The position numbers were made by a program, and so were the translations under genes. A stretch of 51,179 bases of DNA from Microvirga aerophila (lineage in GTDB: Bacteria; Pseudomonadota; Alphaproteobacteria; Rhizobiales; Beijerinckiaceae). Location: NCBI RefSeq assembly GCF_003332305.1, contig NZ_QOIO01000044.1:1-51179 (forward strand). Direction: 5' to 3'. Under the pieces are notes generated by a model that searched no databases, was not told the DNA's origin, and worked only from the letters and a program-made list of their open reading frames with translations. Numbering within the stretch: the first letter of the stretch is position 1; the number at the start of each line of letters is the position of its first letter. Shown here piece after piece: positions 1 to 7,921 of the stretch.

Positions 1-322
1 ACTTGTTCGAGCCTCAGGAGTGCTGGAACTACCTCAAGGCAGCCGGATATGCGTCTGTTTAACCGTCCGATGCTTTAACACGGAACATTTCCTGAGCTCT
101 GGATGAGGAGACCCCCATGCAGGGCGGACCCTGAAAACCCCCTGCCCTCCTGGAATATCCGGTGTTCCCCTTTGATGCAGACATTCGGTTCGGTTCAGCT
201 CAGTGCCACATCCGGATGCTCCAAGTTCCCAATGGCAGTATGAAGTGTTCTCATAGCAGGAGTCGTTGCGAGGCTTCCGCGCGGGTTTCCGCCCTGCGTT
301 CAAAAATCCTTCGCAAACCCAC
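1..322. other. Non-coding stretch upstream of the metal-resistance cluster
   Basis: I see no convincing gene here. The only long open frame, on the minus strand from 34 to 303, lacks a ribosome binding site and resembles no family I know. The stretch holds the left copy of an imperfect repeat (141-207, with a short extra match at 8-20) whose other copy lies just past the end of the metal cluster. It ends at the MerR-type promoter. Confidence 0.6.
141..207. repeat. Left copy of an imperfect direct repeat flanking the metal cluster
   Basis: This copy aligns with 9524-9588 in the same orientation. Both begin CCTG, share CTCC-GGAA and TCCGGT-TTCC blocks, and end in the identical 14-mer TTCAGCTCAGTGCC. 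A further similar block, CGAGCCTCA, lies upstream of each (8-16 and 9465-9473), though at different distances. The copies are diverged, so this is not a recent duplication. It could be a dispersed extragenic repeat or the remnant edges of an inserted module. Confidence 0.5.
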
Positions 323-353
323 TTGACCTTCCCATGATGGGAAGGCGCACCGT
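323..353 (+). promoter_or_regulatory. MerR-family (CueR/HmrR-like) operator-promoter of the metal cluster
   Basis: A -35 element TTGACC (323-328) overlaps a perfect 19-bp palindrome at 327-345 (nine-base arms CCTTCCCAT and ATGGGAAGG around one central G). Placing -10 at 348-353 gives a 19-bp spacer, the over-long spacing typical of promoters activated by MerR-type regulators through DNA distortion. CCTTCC-type arms are characteristic of copper/silver-responsive CueR/HmrR sites. The -10 (CACCGT) is poor, as expected for an activator-dependent promoter. No merR-type regulator gene lies in the window. Confidence 0.8.
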
Positions 354-387
354 CTGCACATTGTCAAAGCCAATCGGAGTTCATCCT

Positions 388-654
388 ATGTGCGGATGCA
401 GTACCCACCAGCCTCATTCCAGCACGACCGCCGTGCTCCATCCGAACGCCGTGACCCTCAAGGTTGAGGACATGACCTGCGGGCACTGCGCAAGCACGAT
501 CATAAACGCCGTCGAGGCTGGCCTCCCGGGTGCCAAGGTGCAGGCTGACCCGGCAACGAAGCTTGTCTCGATCCAGAACACCCTAGACCTCGCAAAGGTC
601 GAGTCCTTGATTACCGCCGCCGGCTACACTCCGACGCCTCCAGCACTCGGATAA
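388..654 (+). CDS. Small heavy-metal-associated (HMA) domain protein, CopZ-like
   Basis: Probable cytoplasmic metallochaperone of 88 residues that binds a soft metal ion, probably Cu(I), and passes it to a transporter. The HMA motif MTCGHC lies at residues 29-34, with Cys31 and Cys34 as ligands, followed by the usual ferredoxin-like fold pattern ending GYTP. The N-terminus adds a second possible metal site, MCGC plus two histidines, which is unusual for CopZ. I start at 388 because GGAG (376-379) sits eight bases upstream. An in-frame ATG at 334 lies inside the operator palindrome and cannot be the real start. It is the first gene after the MerR-type promoter. Confidence 0.85.
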   Translation: MCGCSTHQPHSSTTAVLHPNAVTLKVEDMTCGHCASTIINAVEAGLPGAKVQADPATKLVSIQNTLDLAKVESLITAAGYTPTPPALG

Positions 655-713
655 GCGCAGGCGAGATCCTAGTTTCCTCTCGGATCCTGCCGTGTAAACC
701 AAAGAGCTAGACC

Positions 714-944
714 ATGAACCGCTTCCAAGCCGACAACCTCTTTCGCATCCCAAAGATGATGTGCGCCTCCTGTGTCGCCGCCCTGACCAGCGCCCTGCAT
801 GCCCTAGACGGGGTCGCTCACGTCGAGGCTAATCTAATGGCACGGACGGTTCGTGTCGTCTCACGACACTACGAGTCCGCACTCCTGCGAACCTTACGTG
901 AAGCCGGCTTCCCCGCCGAGCCTGTTCTACAGCCTCTCGGGTGA
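714..944 (+). CDS. Second small HMA-domain protein
   Basis: A 76-residue protein made of one HMA domain, with metal motif MMCASC (Cys17, Cys20) and the end of the fold at AGFPAEPV. Sequence and size suit a soluble metal-binding partner like the first HMA protein, but the two are clearly diverged. A stand-alone domain resembling the N-terminal piece of a P-type ATPase is also possible. No ATPase follows, so metal would have to go to the transporters further down the cluster. It lies 59 bases after the first HMA gene and 10 bases before the DUF4396 gene, consistent with one transcript. Confidence 0.8.
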   Translation: MNRFQADNLFRIPKMMCASCVAALTSALHALDGVAHVEANLMARTVRVVSRHYESALLRTLREAGFPAEPVLQPLG

Positions 945-954
945 GGAGATCGTC

Positions 955-1461
955 ATGCAAACCAACGCTCCTCACCACAATTCTCATCACGACTATCATG
1001 AGCACCAAGGCTCCACGGCCCCCGCCCCGAGCCTCAACCGCGTTGCGTTCAGCGCCACCGTCCACTGCCTCACGGGCTGTGCCATCGGCGAGGTGCTTGG
1101 CATGGTGATCGGCACCGCCCTGGGCTGGGGCGCCGGCGCGACAATCGCGCTGGCGGTGGCCCTCGCCTTCCTGTTCGGCTACGCCCTGACCATGCTGCCG
1201 CTCCTGCGCAGCGGCATGGTGTTCGGCACCGCGATCAGCCTCGCCTTAGCCTCGGACACCGCCTCGATCACGATCATGGAGATCGTGGACAATGCCATCA
1301 TGCTGGTGATCCCGGGCGCCATGGACGCGCCGCTGTCGAGCCCGCTCTTCTGGGCGAGCCTTGCCTTCGCTCTCGTGATCGCCGGTGTGTTCGCCTTCCC
1401 GGTCAACCGGTGGCTCATCGCCCGCGGACAAGGGCACGCTCTCGTCCATACTCATCATTGA
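955..1461 (+). CDS. DUF4396 family membrane protein
   Basis: A 168-residue inner-membrane protein with a His-rich N-terminus (five of the first 18 residues are His) and about four hydrophobic segments. The HCLTGCAIGEV stretch near residue 37 and the MEIVDN motif are typical of DUF4396 proteins. This family has no proven biochemical role but often sits beside copper and other metal resistance genes. The C-terminus again ends in histidines (HTHH), so both tails could bind metal. The start at 955 is chosen for a GAGGAG ribosome binding site just upstream that overlaps the stop of the HMA gene; the reading frame remains open further upstream but without signals. Confidence 0.8.
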   Translation: MQTNAPHHNSHHDYHEHQGSTAPAPSLNRVAFSATVHCLTGCAIGEVLGMVIGTALGWGAGATIALAVALAFLFGYALTMLPLLRSGMVFGTAISLALASDTASITIMEIVDNAIMLVIPGAMDAPLSSPLFWASLAFALVIAGVFAFPVNRWLIARGQGHALVHTHH

Positions 1462-1569
1462 AGCAGTCCGCATGGCGGTCCGCCTCACATCCGCCATGTC
1501 TTCCGTCGAGGTAACCGCCTGGAAACCTTGCGTCTGCCAGGTCGTTTCCCAGCCTGAAGGAGTGATTCG

Positions 1570-2034
1570 TTGAGTGCTGTCTGGAACCACTTCCGTCGTC
1601 TTGTCGCGAGCCTCATGCTCGTGGTGATGACGTCGTTCGTGCTCCACGGCGGCGCCATGGCGGGCATGCATCAGCATGGCCCGGGTTCGACCGACTGCGC
1701 AACGAACGCTACGACGGGGCACGTGCACCAGGCCGCAGCCCATGACCACTCCTCCGAGCAAGTCCACCAGGCGGAGCATGACCACACCGGCAGTGTGACC
1801 TACCAGCATCTCGACGCGGCCCTGGACACGGCCGAGGCCGGCGATCCTGCCTCCGACGGGAAGCCTTCGCCCTGCTGTGCCAGCTTCTGCGCCATCGCCC
1901 TGACGGCGATCGGACCTGGCTCTATCTCCGCGCCGATAGGCATCGCGGTTGCACTCCTGCCCGTATCCCAGAACGGCACGGGCATGAGCCTCGACGGCCT
2001 CAAGCGCCCACCACGAACCCCCAGCATCGCGTAA
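1570..2034 (+). CDS. Histidine-rich exported protein, unknown function
   Basis: I do not recognise a named family. The 154-residue product has a hydrophobic signal segment (about residues 10-31, ending AMAG) and then a region with more than ten histidines in HQH, HVHQ and HDH patterns. A cysteine cluster CCASFC and a second hydrophobic stretch follow near the C-terminus. It is probably an envelope protein that buffers metal in the periplasm. The start is TTG, supported by AAGGAG upstream; no ATG in the frame precedes the signal segment. It lies 108 bases after the DUF4396 gene and 62 before the adaptor gene. Confidence 0.65.
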   Translation: MSAVWNHFRRLVASLMLVVMTSFVLHGGAMAGMHQHGPGSTDCATNATTGHVHQAAAHDHSSEQVHQAEHDHTGSVTYQHLDAALDTAEAGDPASDGKPSPCCASFCAIALTAIGPGSISAPIGIAVALLPVSQNGTGMSLDGLKRPPRTPSIA

Positions 2035-2096
2035 CCGAGCGACCGGCCGAAGCCGTGTCGCTCCCGACGACGTGCTCATGACCCGGGGTCTTCCCA

Positions 2097-3815
2097 ATGT
2101 TTACCTGTTCCGACGGCGCCCTGCGCCGCATCCAGTCCACGCTTGCCGGCCTGGGCCTACTGGCTACCATTGCCACCGCGGCGGTTGCCCATGAGGGGCA
2201 TGACCACAGCGCCCCGCCGCCCGCCGCAGTGACCACCAATCATCCGCGGGTTACTGCCCAGTCGGATGCCTACGAACTCGTTGGGGTCCTGCGTGGCGAC
2301 CGTCTCGGCATTTACTTGGACCGGTTCGCCTCGAACGAACCTGTGAAGATTGCCAAGATGGCCGTGACCATCGGCGACGAGGAAGCCCAGGCTGAGGCGG
2401 CGCCCGATGGCACCTACACGGTGACATCGCCTAAATTTGCGGATGACGGCCCACTGGAACTCATCTTCGCCGTCACTGCGCCTAGTGGCCACGATCTTCT
2501 GATTGGCACCCTCCAGTTGCCGGGCAAGCCCGTTGCCGCAGCTCCAGCCCCGGCGCGCAGCTCACCGCTTCAGGTCTTGCAGAACGCACCAACTGTGCGG
2601 CTCGGCAGCATTGAGGTAGCCACTCCCTACGTGATCGCCGGCGTAGCGCTCGCACTCGGATTCCTGCTTGGCCTAGCGGCCCGGAGCCGGAGGAGGCTTG
2701 TGCCGGTGGCGGGCCTGGCGTTGGTCGTGCTCGTCGTCTCAACGGCTTATGCCTTTGCCCATGAGGGGCATGACCATGGGGCCGATGCAGCGAAGGCCGC
2801 TCTGCCCGCAGGCGACGCCCCGCGCCGCCTGCGGGACGGCACGGTGTTCGTACCTAAGCCGAGCCAGCGCCTACTCAATGTGCGGACAACCGTGACGAAA
2901 CCGGAGGAGGCGCAGAAGGCGGTGAGCCTGATTGGACGGGTCATCGCAGACCCAAACCGGTCCGGCTTGGTGCAGAGCATCAATGGCGGCCGCATCATTG
3001 CCCCCGAAAACGGGCTGCCGCGCCTCGGTCAGGCGGTTAGGAAGGGCGACGTGATGGCCCTCGTCGAGCAGGCGGTCCCGCAGGCGGACCGCACCACATT
3101 GTCCGAGCGCGTCGGCGAGATCGAGCAGGAGATTGCGGTCGCCGAGACCAAGCTCAAGCGCGTGCGCCAGCTCTCGAATCGGGGCGTCGCCCCGCCAAGC
3201 CAGGTCACCGACGCCGAGATCGAGCTGGAGGGCCTGCGTCGCCGGCGCGAGATCGTGCGCCAAACCAGGATCGAGGCGGAGGTCCTGCGCGCGCCCATCG
3301 ACGGCACCATCGCAGCCGCCCGCGTCGTTGCCGGCCAAGTGGTGGCGTCCCAGGACATCGTCTTCCAGATCGTCGACCCGAAGGGCCTCTGGGTCGAGGC
3401 CCTCGTCTACGGCGAGATCGATCCCGCGAAGGTCACCGGCGCCAGCGCCACCGCTGTCGACGGCACCCCCCTGAAGCTCGCCTTCCAGGGGTTCAGCAAG
3501 GCGCTCCAGCAGCAGGCCACCGTGGTGCAGTTTGCCGTCGAGAACCCGCCGGGCAACCTGTCGGTCGGCTCGCCGGTCACCGTGTTTGCGCAGAACGGGG
3601 CCTCCGTCCGGGACATCATCATGCCCCGGGATGCGGTCGTACGCGGTGCCAACGGCGAGGCGGTCGTGTGGCGCCACACGGATCCAGAGCGCTTCGAGGC
3701 CCGGCCGGTGCGGACCGAACCCTTTGATGCGACTCGGCTCGTCATTAGGGCTGGGGTCGGTGAGGGTGAACGGATCGTGATCCGCGGCTCCGAACTCATC
3801 AACCAGATTCGGTGA
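2097..3815 (+). CDS. RND efflux periplasmic adaptor, CzcB/CusB type, with extended N-terminus
   Basis: Membrane-fusion subunit that links the RND pump encoded next to an outer-membrane channel. The HlyD-like part fills about residues 250-572: beta-barrel and lipoyl halves around a coiled-coil hairpin (about 320-390), with the usual APIDGTI motif. At 572 residues it is longer than typical adaptors (about 380-450). The extra N-terminus has a signal peptide ending at AHEGHDH (residues 31-37), an Ig-like region, and two hydrophobic helices (about 177-195 and 203-220). The second helix is again followed by AHEGHDH (221-227), as if a separate membrane-anchored metal-binding protein had been fused on. 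The pump gene begins seven bases after the stop. Confidence 0.9.
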   Translation: MFTCSDGALRRIQSTLAGLGLLATIATAAVAHEGHDHSAPPPAAVTTNHPRVTAQSDAYELVGVLRGDRLGIYLDRFASNEPVKIAKMAVTIGDEEAQAEAAPDGTYTVTSPKFADDGPLELIFAVTAPSGHDLLIGTLQLPGKPVAAAPAPARSSPLQVLQNAPTVRLGSIEVATPYVIAGVALALGFLLGLAARSRRRLVPVAGLALVVLVVSTAYAFAHEGHDHGADAAKAALPAGDAPRRLRDGTVFVPKPSQRLLNVRTTVTKPEEAQKAVSLIGRVIADPNRSGLVQSINGGRIIAPENGLPRLGQAVRKGDVMALVEQAVPQADRTTLSERVGEIEQEIAVAETKLKRVRQLSNRGVAPPSQVTDAEIELEGLRRRREIVRQTRIEAEVLRAPIDGTIAAARVVAGQVVASQDIVFQIVDPKGLWVEALVYGEIDPAKVTGASATAVDGTPLKLAFQGFSKALQQQATVVQFAVENPPGNLSVGSPVTVFAQNGASVRDIIMPRDAVVRGANGEAVVWRHTDPERFEARPVRTEPFDATRLVIRAGVGEGERIVIRGSELINQIR

Positions 3816-3822
3816 GGCTGCG

Positions 3823-6800
3823 ATGTTCAACTTCCTCGTCAGCAGCAGCCTGAAGAACCGGCTTTTCGTCATCGCAGCGGCGCTCGTGCTCGTCGCCTAC
3901 GGCTCGTGGATCCTGCCGCGGGTGCCGGTGGACGTGTTCCCGGACCTCAACCGGCCGACCGTCACCCTGATGACCGAGGCGGAGGGCCTCGCGCCGCAGG
4001 AGGTGGAGCAGCTCGTCACTTACCCGCTCGAGACTGCGATGAACGGCATGCCGGGTGTGACCCGGGTGCGTTCGGTGTCAGGCGTCGGCCTCTCCATCGT
4101 CTATGTCGAGTTCGACTGGAGCACGGACATCTACCGCTCGCGCCAATTGGTGGCCGAACGCCTGGCGCTCGTGGGCGAGCAGCTCCCGCGCGGCGTCACC
4201 CCGCAGATGGGTCCCGTGACCTCGATCATGGGCGAGATCATGCTGGTCGCCGTGACGAGCGATACGGTCTCGCCGATGGAGGTGCGCGAGATCGCGGATT
4301 TCATCATCCGGCCCCAGCTCCTCACCATTACGGGAGTGGCCCAGGTCATTCCCATCGGCGGCGAGGTGCGGCAGTACCGGATCGTACCCAACATCGCGGC
4401 CCTCCAGGCGCTCGACGTTACGCACGAGCAGATCGAGGCCGCCGTCACCCGCTTCGGTACCAACACCGGCGGCGGCTTCGTCGACCAGCACGGGCGCGAG
4501 TACCTGATCCGCAACGTCGGCATGACCCGGCGCCTGGAGGACCTGCGCAACACGGTGGTGGTTCACAAGCAGGGCCAGCCAGTCTTCCTGCACCAGGTGG
4601 CGCAGGTCGACTTCGCCCCGCGGGTGAAGCGCGGCGATGCGGGCTTCCAGGGCAAGCCCGCGGTGATCGTGTCGATCCAGAAGCAGCCCGGCGCCGACAC
4701 GGTCGTCCTGACCGGCAAGATCGAAGCGGCGCTAGGCGAAATCCAGAAGACGCTACCGCAGGGCGTGTCGGCCACGAACCTTCAGTTCCGGCAGGCCACC
4801 TTCATCGAGACCTCGGTCGACAACGTGAAGCGGGTACTGCTGGAGGCCGCTGCTGTCGTCGCCATCATTCTGATCCTGTTCCTGATGAACGTGCGGGCGA
4901 CCGTGATCTCGCTCACGGCGATCCCGATCTCGATCCTGGCGACCGTGCTCGTCTTCAACGCACTCGGGCTCACCATCAACACCATGACGCTGGGTGGCCT
5001 CGCCATCGCCATTGGTGAGCTCGTCGACGACGCGGTGGTCGACGTCGAGAACATCCTGCGCCGGCTGAAGGAGAACCGGGAGCTTCCGGAACCGCGGCCG
5101 GTGCTGGAGGTGATCGCGGCAGCAAGCCAGGAGGTGCGCTCGGGCATCGTCTACGCGACGATGATCATCATCCTGGTGTTCATCCCGCTCTTCGCGCTGT
5201 CCGGCATCGAGGGGCGCCTCTTCGCACCGCTCGGCGTGGCCTACATCGTCTCGATCCTGGCCTCGCTCGTCACCTCGATCACGGTCACCCCGGTGCTAGC
5301 CTACTACCTGCTTTCCAGACGGGTGAAGGGCCACGAGCACGACAGCTTCGTGGTGCGGCACCTCAAGCGCGGCAACGCGGCCCTGCTGCGATGGGCCTTT
5401 GCCCACCGGCGTTTCCTGTTCACCACGATCCTGCTGGGCGTCGGCCTCGCCGCCTACGGGGCGACCCTACTGCCGCGGGCCTTCTTGCCGCCGTTCAACG
5501 AGGGCACGCTTACCATCAGCCTCGCCTACAACCCCGGCATCGCGCTGGCGGAAAGTCACCGCCTCGGGCTTTTGGCCGAGACTCTGATCAAGGATGTGCC
5601 CGAGGTGATCTCGGTCGGACGTCGCACCGGGCGGGCTGAGCTCGACGAGCACGCGGAGGGCGTACACTCCTCCGAGATCGACGTCGACCTGAAACGGTCG
5701 GAGCGCTCGAAGGAGGAGGTGATGGGCGACATCCGCGCCCGTCTGGCCGTCCTGCCTGCGACGCTCAACGTGGGCCAGCCGATCTCGCACCGCCTCGACC
5801 ACATGCTCTCGGGCGTACGCGCCGAGATCGCGCTCAAGATCTACGGCGAGGACATCGACACGTTGCGCACCCTCGCGGAGGGTCTGCGCGAACGCCTGTC
5901 GGGCGTGGAAGGGCTCGTCGACCTCCAGGTCGAGAAGCAGGTGCTTATTCCGCAGCTGCGCATCGACGTCGACTACGAGAGGGCCGGCCTCTACGGCCTC
6001 ACCCCGGCGACGGTGACGCAAGGTCTGGAGACGATGTCGAACGGACGCACCGTCTCGCAGATCGTCGAAGGCAACCGCCGCTTCGACGTGGTGATGCGCC
6101 TGTCCGATCAGGACCGCTCCACGACCGGCCTCGGCAACGTGCTGATCGCCACGCCAACCGGCCACGTGCCGCTACGCATGATTGCGAATGTCGAGGAGAC
6201 GGACGGACCCAACCAAGTCCTGCGCGAGAACGGCCAGCGCCGGATCGCGGTGCTAGGGAACACCGACGGCAAGCGCGACATGACGGCCATCATTGCCGAC
6301 ATCCGACGCGCCACCGCGGAGACGCAGTGGCCGCAGGGCTACGTCACCCGCCTGGAGGGCACCTTTCAGGCGCAGGAGGAGGCGACGCTTCGGATTGGGG
6401 CGCTGTCGCTCCTGTCGCTCGCGATGGTGTTCGTCGTGCTCTACAGCCGCTACCAGTCACCGGCGCTGGCGCTGATCATCATGGGCAACATCCCGCTAGC
6501 GCTCATCGGCAGCGTGATCGCCCTCAACATCGCCGGCCAGCCGCTCTCGGTCGCCTCGATGATCGGCTTCATCACGCTGGCCGGCATCTCGGCCCGCAAC
6601 GGCATCCTGAAGGTCTCTCATTACATCAACCTCGCCCTCTATGAAGGCGAGCAGTTCGGCAAGGACCTCGTGATCCGCGGCAGCCTGGAACGGCTGACCC
6701 CGGTGCTGATGACGGCCCTGTCGGCCGGCCTCGCGCTCATTCCGCTGCTGATCGGAGCGGACGAGCCCGGACGCGAAATCCTGCATCCCGTGGCGGTGAC

Positions 6801-6948
6801 GATCTTCGGCGGCCTGATTTCGGCGACGCTGATCGACACCTTCCTCACCCCGGTCCTGTTCCTGACCTTCGGCAAGAAGCCGCTGGAACGCATCCAGGCC
6901 AGCCGCGAGGGGCGCGCCGGCGGCCTCACCCCGGCAGAAGCCTTCTGA
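3823..6948 (+). CDS. Heavy-metal efflux RND transporter, CusA/CzcA family
   Basis: Proton-driven inner-membrane pump of 1041 residues that exports metal ions across the envelope with the adaptor encoded just upstream. It has the normal RND layout: TM1 (about 12-30), a first periplasmic loop, TM2-TM6 (about 340-510), TM7 (about 530-550), a second loop, and TM8-TM12 (about 865-1020). The proton-relay segment in TM4 reads GELVDDAVVDVEN at 398-410, keeping several acidic residues characteristic of heavy-metal RND pumps as opposed to drug pumps. The metal is uncertain (Cu/Ag versus Zn/Co/Ni); operon context favours copper. No outer-membrane channel gene is present. Confidence 0.92.
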   Translation: MFNFLVSSSLKNRLFVIAAALVLVAYGSWILPRVPVDVFPDLNRPTVTLMTEAEGLAPQEVEQLVTYPLETAMNGMPGVTRVRSVSGVGLSIVYVEFDWSTDIYRSRQLVAERLALVGEQLPRGVTPQMGPVTSIMGEIMLVAVTSDTVSPMEVREIADFIIRPQLLTITGVAQVIPIGGEVRQYRIVPNIAALQALDVTHEQIEAAVTRFGTNTGGGFVDQHGREYLIRNVGMTRRLEDLRNTVVVHKQGQPVFLHQVAQVDFAPRVKRGDAGFQGKPAVIVSIQKQPGADTVVLTGKIEAALGEIQKTLPQGVSATNLQFRQATFIETSVDNVKRVLLEAAAVVAIILILFLMNVRATVISLTAIPISILATVLVFNALGLTINTMTLGGLAIAIGELVDDAVVDVENILRRLKENRELPEPRPVLEVIAAASQEVRSGIVYATMIIILVFIPLFALSGIEGRLFAPLGVAYIVSILASLVTSITVTPVLAYYLLSRRVKGHEHDSFVVRHLKRGNAALLRWAFAHRRFLFTTILLGVGLAAYGATLLPRAFLPPFNEGTLTISLAYNPGIALAESHRLGLLAETLIKDVPEVISVGRRTGRAELDEHAEGVHSSEIDVDLKRSERSKEEVMGDIRARLAVLPATLNVGQPISHRLDHMLSGVRAEIALKIYGEDIDTLRTLAEGLRERLSGVEGLVDLQVEKQVLIPQLRIDVDYERAGLYGLTPATVTQGLETMSNGRTVSQIVEGNRRFDVVMRLSDQDRSTTGLGNVLIATPTGHVPLRMIANVEETDGPNQVLRENGQRRIAVLGNTDGKRDMTAIIADIRRATAETQWPQGYVTRLEGTFQAQEEATLRIGALSLLSLAMVFVVLYSRYQSPALALIIMGNIPLALIGSVIALNIAGQPLSVASMIGFITLAGISARNGILKVSHYINLALYEGEQFGKDLVIRGSLERLTPVLMTALSAGLALIPLLIGADEPGREILHPVAVTIFGGLISATLIDTFLTPVLFLTFGKKPLERIQASREGRAGGLTPAEAF

Positions 6949-6969
6949 TCCCTATCAAGGAGAAACACC

Positions 6970-7344
6970 GTGAAGCATCTCGTCCTAGCCCTTGCCATCG
7001 CAGCCGCTCCCCTAGGTGCGACGGCCCATGAGGTCGCCAAGGGACCGAACGGCGGCCCCGTTGTCGACAGCTCTGGCCATCACGTCGAGATGGTCGCCAA
7101 GGGTTCCGAGCTCGTCCTGTTCCTCACCGAGTCGGACGACAAGCCGCTCGCGTCCGCGGGCACGAAGAACGCCCGCGCCATCGTGCAGGACGGCGGCAGG
7201 ACGGCGACCGTCCCGCTCCAGGCGGCCGAGCCCAACAAGCTCGTCGGCGCCCTGCCCCAGCCGCTCGGGTCGGGCGCCCGCGTCGTCGTCTCGGCCACCA
7301 TGGCCGACGGTCACGCCGTGCAGGCCCGCTTCGTCAACAACTGA
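6970..7344 (+). CDS. Small periplasmic protein of metal-efflux operons
   Basis: A 124-residue exported protein with a signal peptide of about 19 residues (cleavage after ATA or near ATAHE). The mature start HEVAKGPNGGPVVD and the following GHHVEMV resemble the N-terminal region found on some CzcB/CusB-type adaptors, where histidines probably catch metal. The rest looks like a single beta-rich domain. Its function is unproven; a periplasmic metal binder that hands ions to the RND pump is a reasonable guess. It follows the pump gene by 21 bases with a good AAGGAG ribosome binding site. Confidence 0.7.
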   Translation: MKHLVLALAIAAAPLGATAHEVAKGPNGGPVVDSSGHHVEMVAKGSELVLFLTESDDKPLASAGTKNARAIVQDGGRTATVPLQAAEPNKLVGALPQPLGSGARVVVSATMADGHAVQARFVNN

Positions 7345-7370
7345 CCTTCCCTCACGCCAAGGAGACAACG

Positions 7371-7808
7371 ATGAAGACCATCACGAAGACCATAGCCGCT
7401 CTCGCGCTCACCACCCTGGCGGGCGTGGCGGTCGCGCAGACTTCGCACCAGGGCCACGGCAGCACGCCGCTGTCCGGCGCCATGCCCATGGGCCACATGG
7501 ACCCGGCCGCGATGCAGAAGATGATGCAGGACATGATGCCGTCGCCGAACGATGTCGCCTCCACGAAGGAGTTCAAGGCGGCGGACATGCAGATGATGCA
7601 CAACATGCACGTGCCCTACACCGGCAACCCGGATGTGGACTTCCGCACCCACATGATCCCGCATCACCAAGGGGCGGTCGAGATGGCGAAGGTCGCCTTG
7701 AAGCACGCCAAGGACCCCGAGACGAAGCGAATGGCCCAGAAGATCATCGACGATCAGGAAAAGGAGATCGCCGAGATGCAGGACTGGCTGAAGAAGAACG
7801 GCAAGTAG
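7371..7808 (+). CDS. DUF305 family periplasmic protein (CopM-like)
   Basis: A 145-residue exported protein. The signal peptide ends near AVAQ (residues 20-23). A Met/His-rich region follows (about 24-75), with repeated GHM, MQKMM and MMHNMH patterns. The DUF305 helical domain comes next, with the signature MIPHHQGAVEMA at about 92-103. Members such as cyanobacterial CopM bind copper in the periplasm. The methionine richness fits Cu(I)/Ag(I) better than zinc. It lies 26 bases after the preceding gene, preceded by AAGGAG. Confidence 0.85.
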   Translation: MKTITKTIAALALTTLAGVAVAQTSHQGHGSTPLSGAMPMGHMDPAAMQKMMQDMMPSPNDVASTKEFKAADMQMMHNMHVPYTGNPDVDFRTHMIPHHQGAVEMAKVALKHAKDPETKRMAQKIIDDQEKEIAEMQDWLKKNGK

Positions 7809-7921
7809 GATCCCCTGGGACGGTCGTCGAACAGGCGTCCGCCCAATACTCGAGCAACTACAGGCGGCTTCCCGTAACGAGCTGGGTTCCCCATCTAAGT
7901 CGGGACAACGAGAGCGATCAG

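Noticed and set aside
34..303. Minus-strand open frame of 89 codons
   Set aside because: No ribosome binding site or family resemblance, and it spans the imperfect repeat; treated as non-coding.
334..387. Longer N-terminus for the first HMA protein from ATG 334
   Set aside because: That ATG lies inside the MerR-type operator palindrome, upstream of the predicted transcription start.
7016..7921. Apparent large N-terminal extension of DmeF
   Set aside because: It reads through two other genes in a different frame and is an Arg/Pro-rich artefact of high GC; the family start is 7922.
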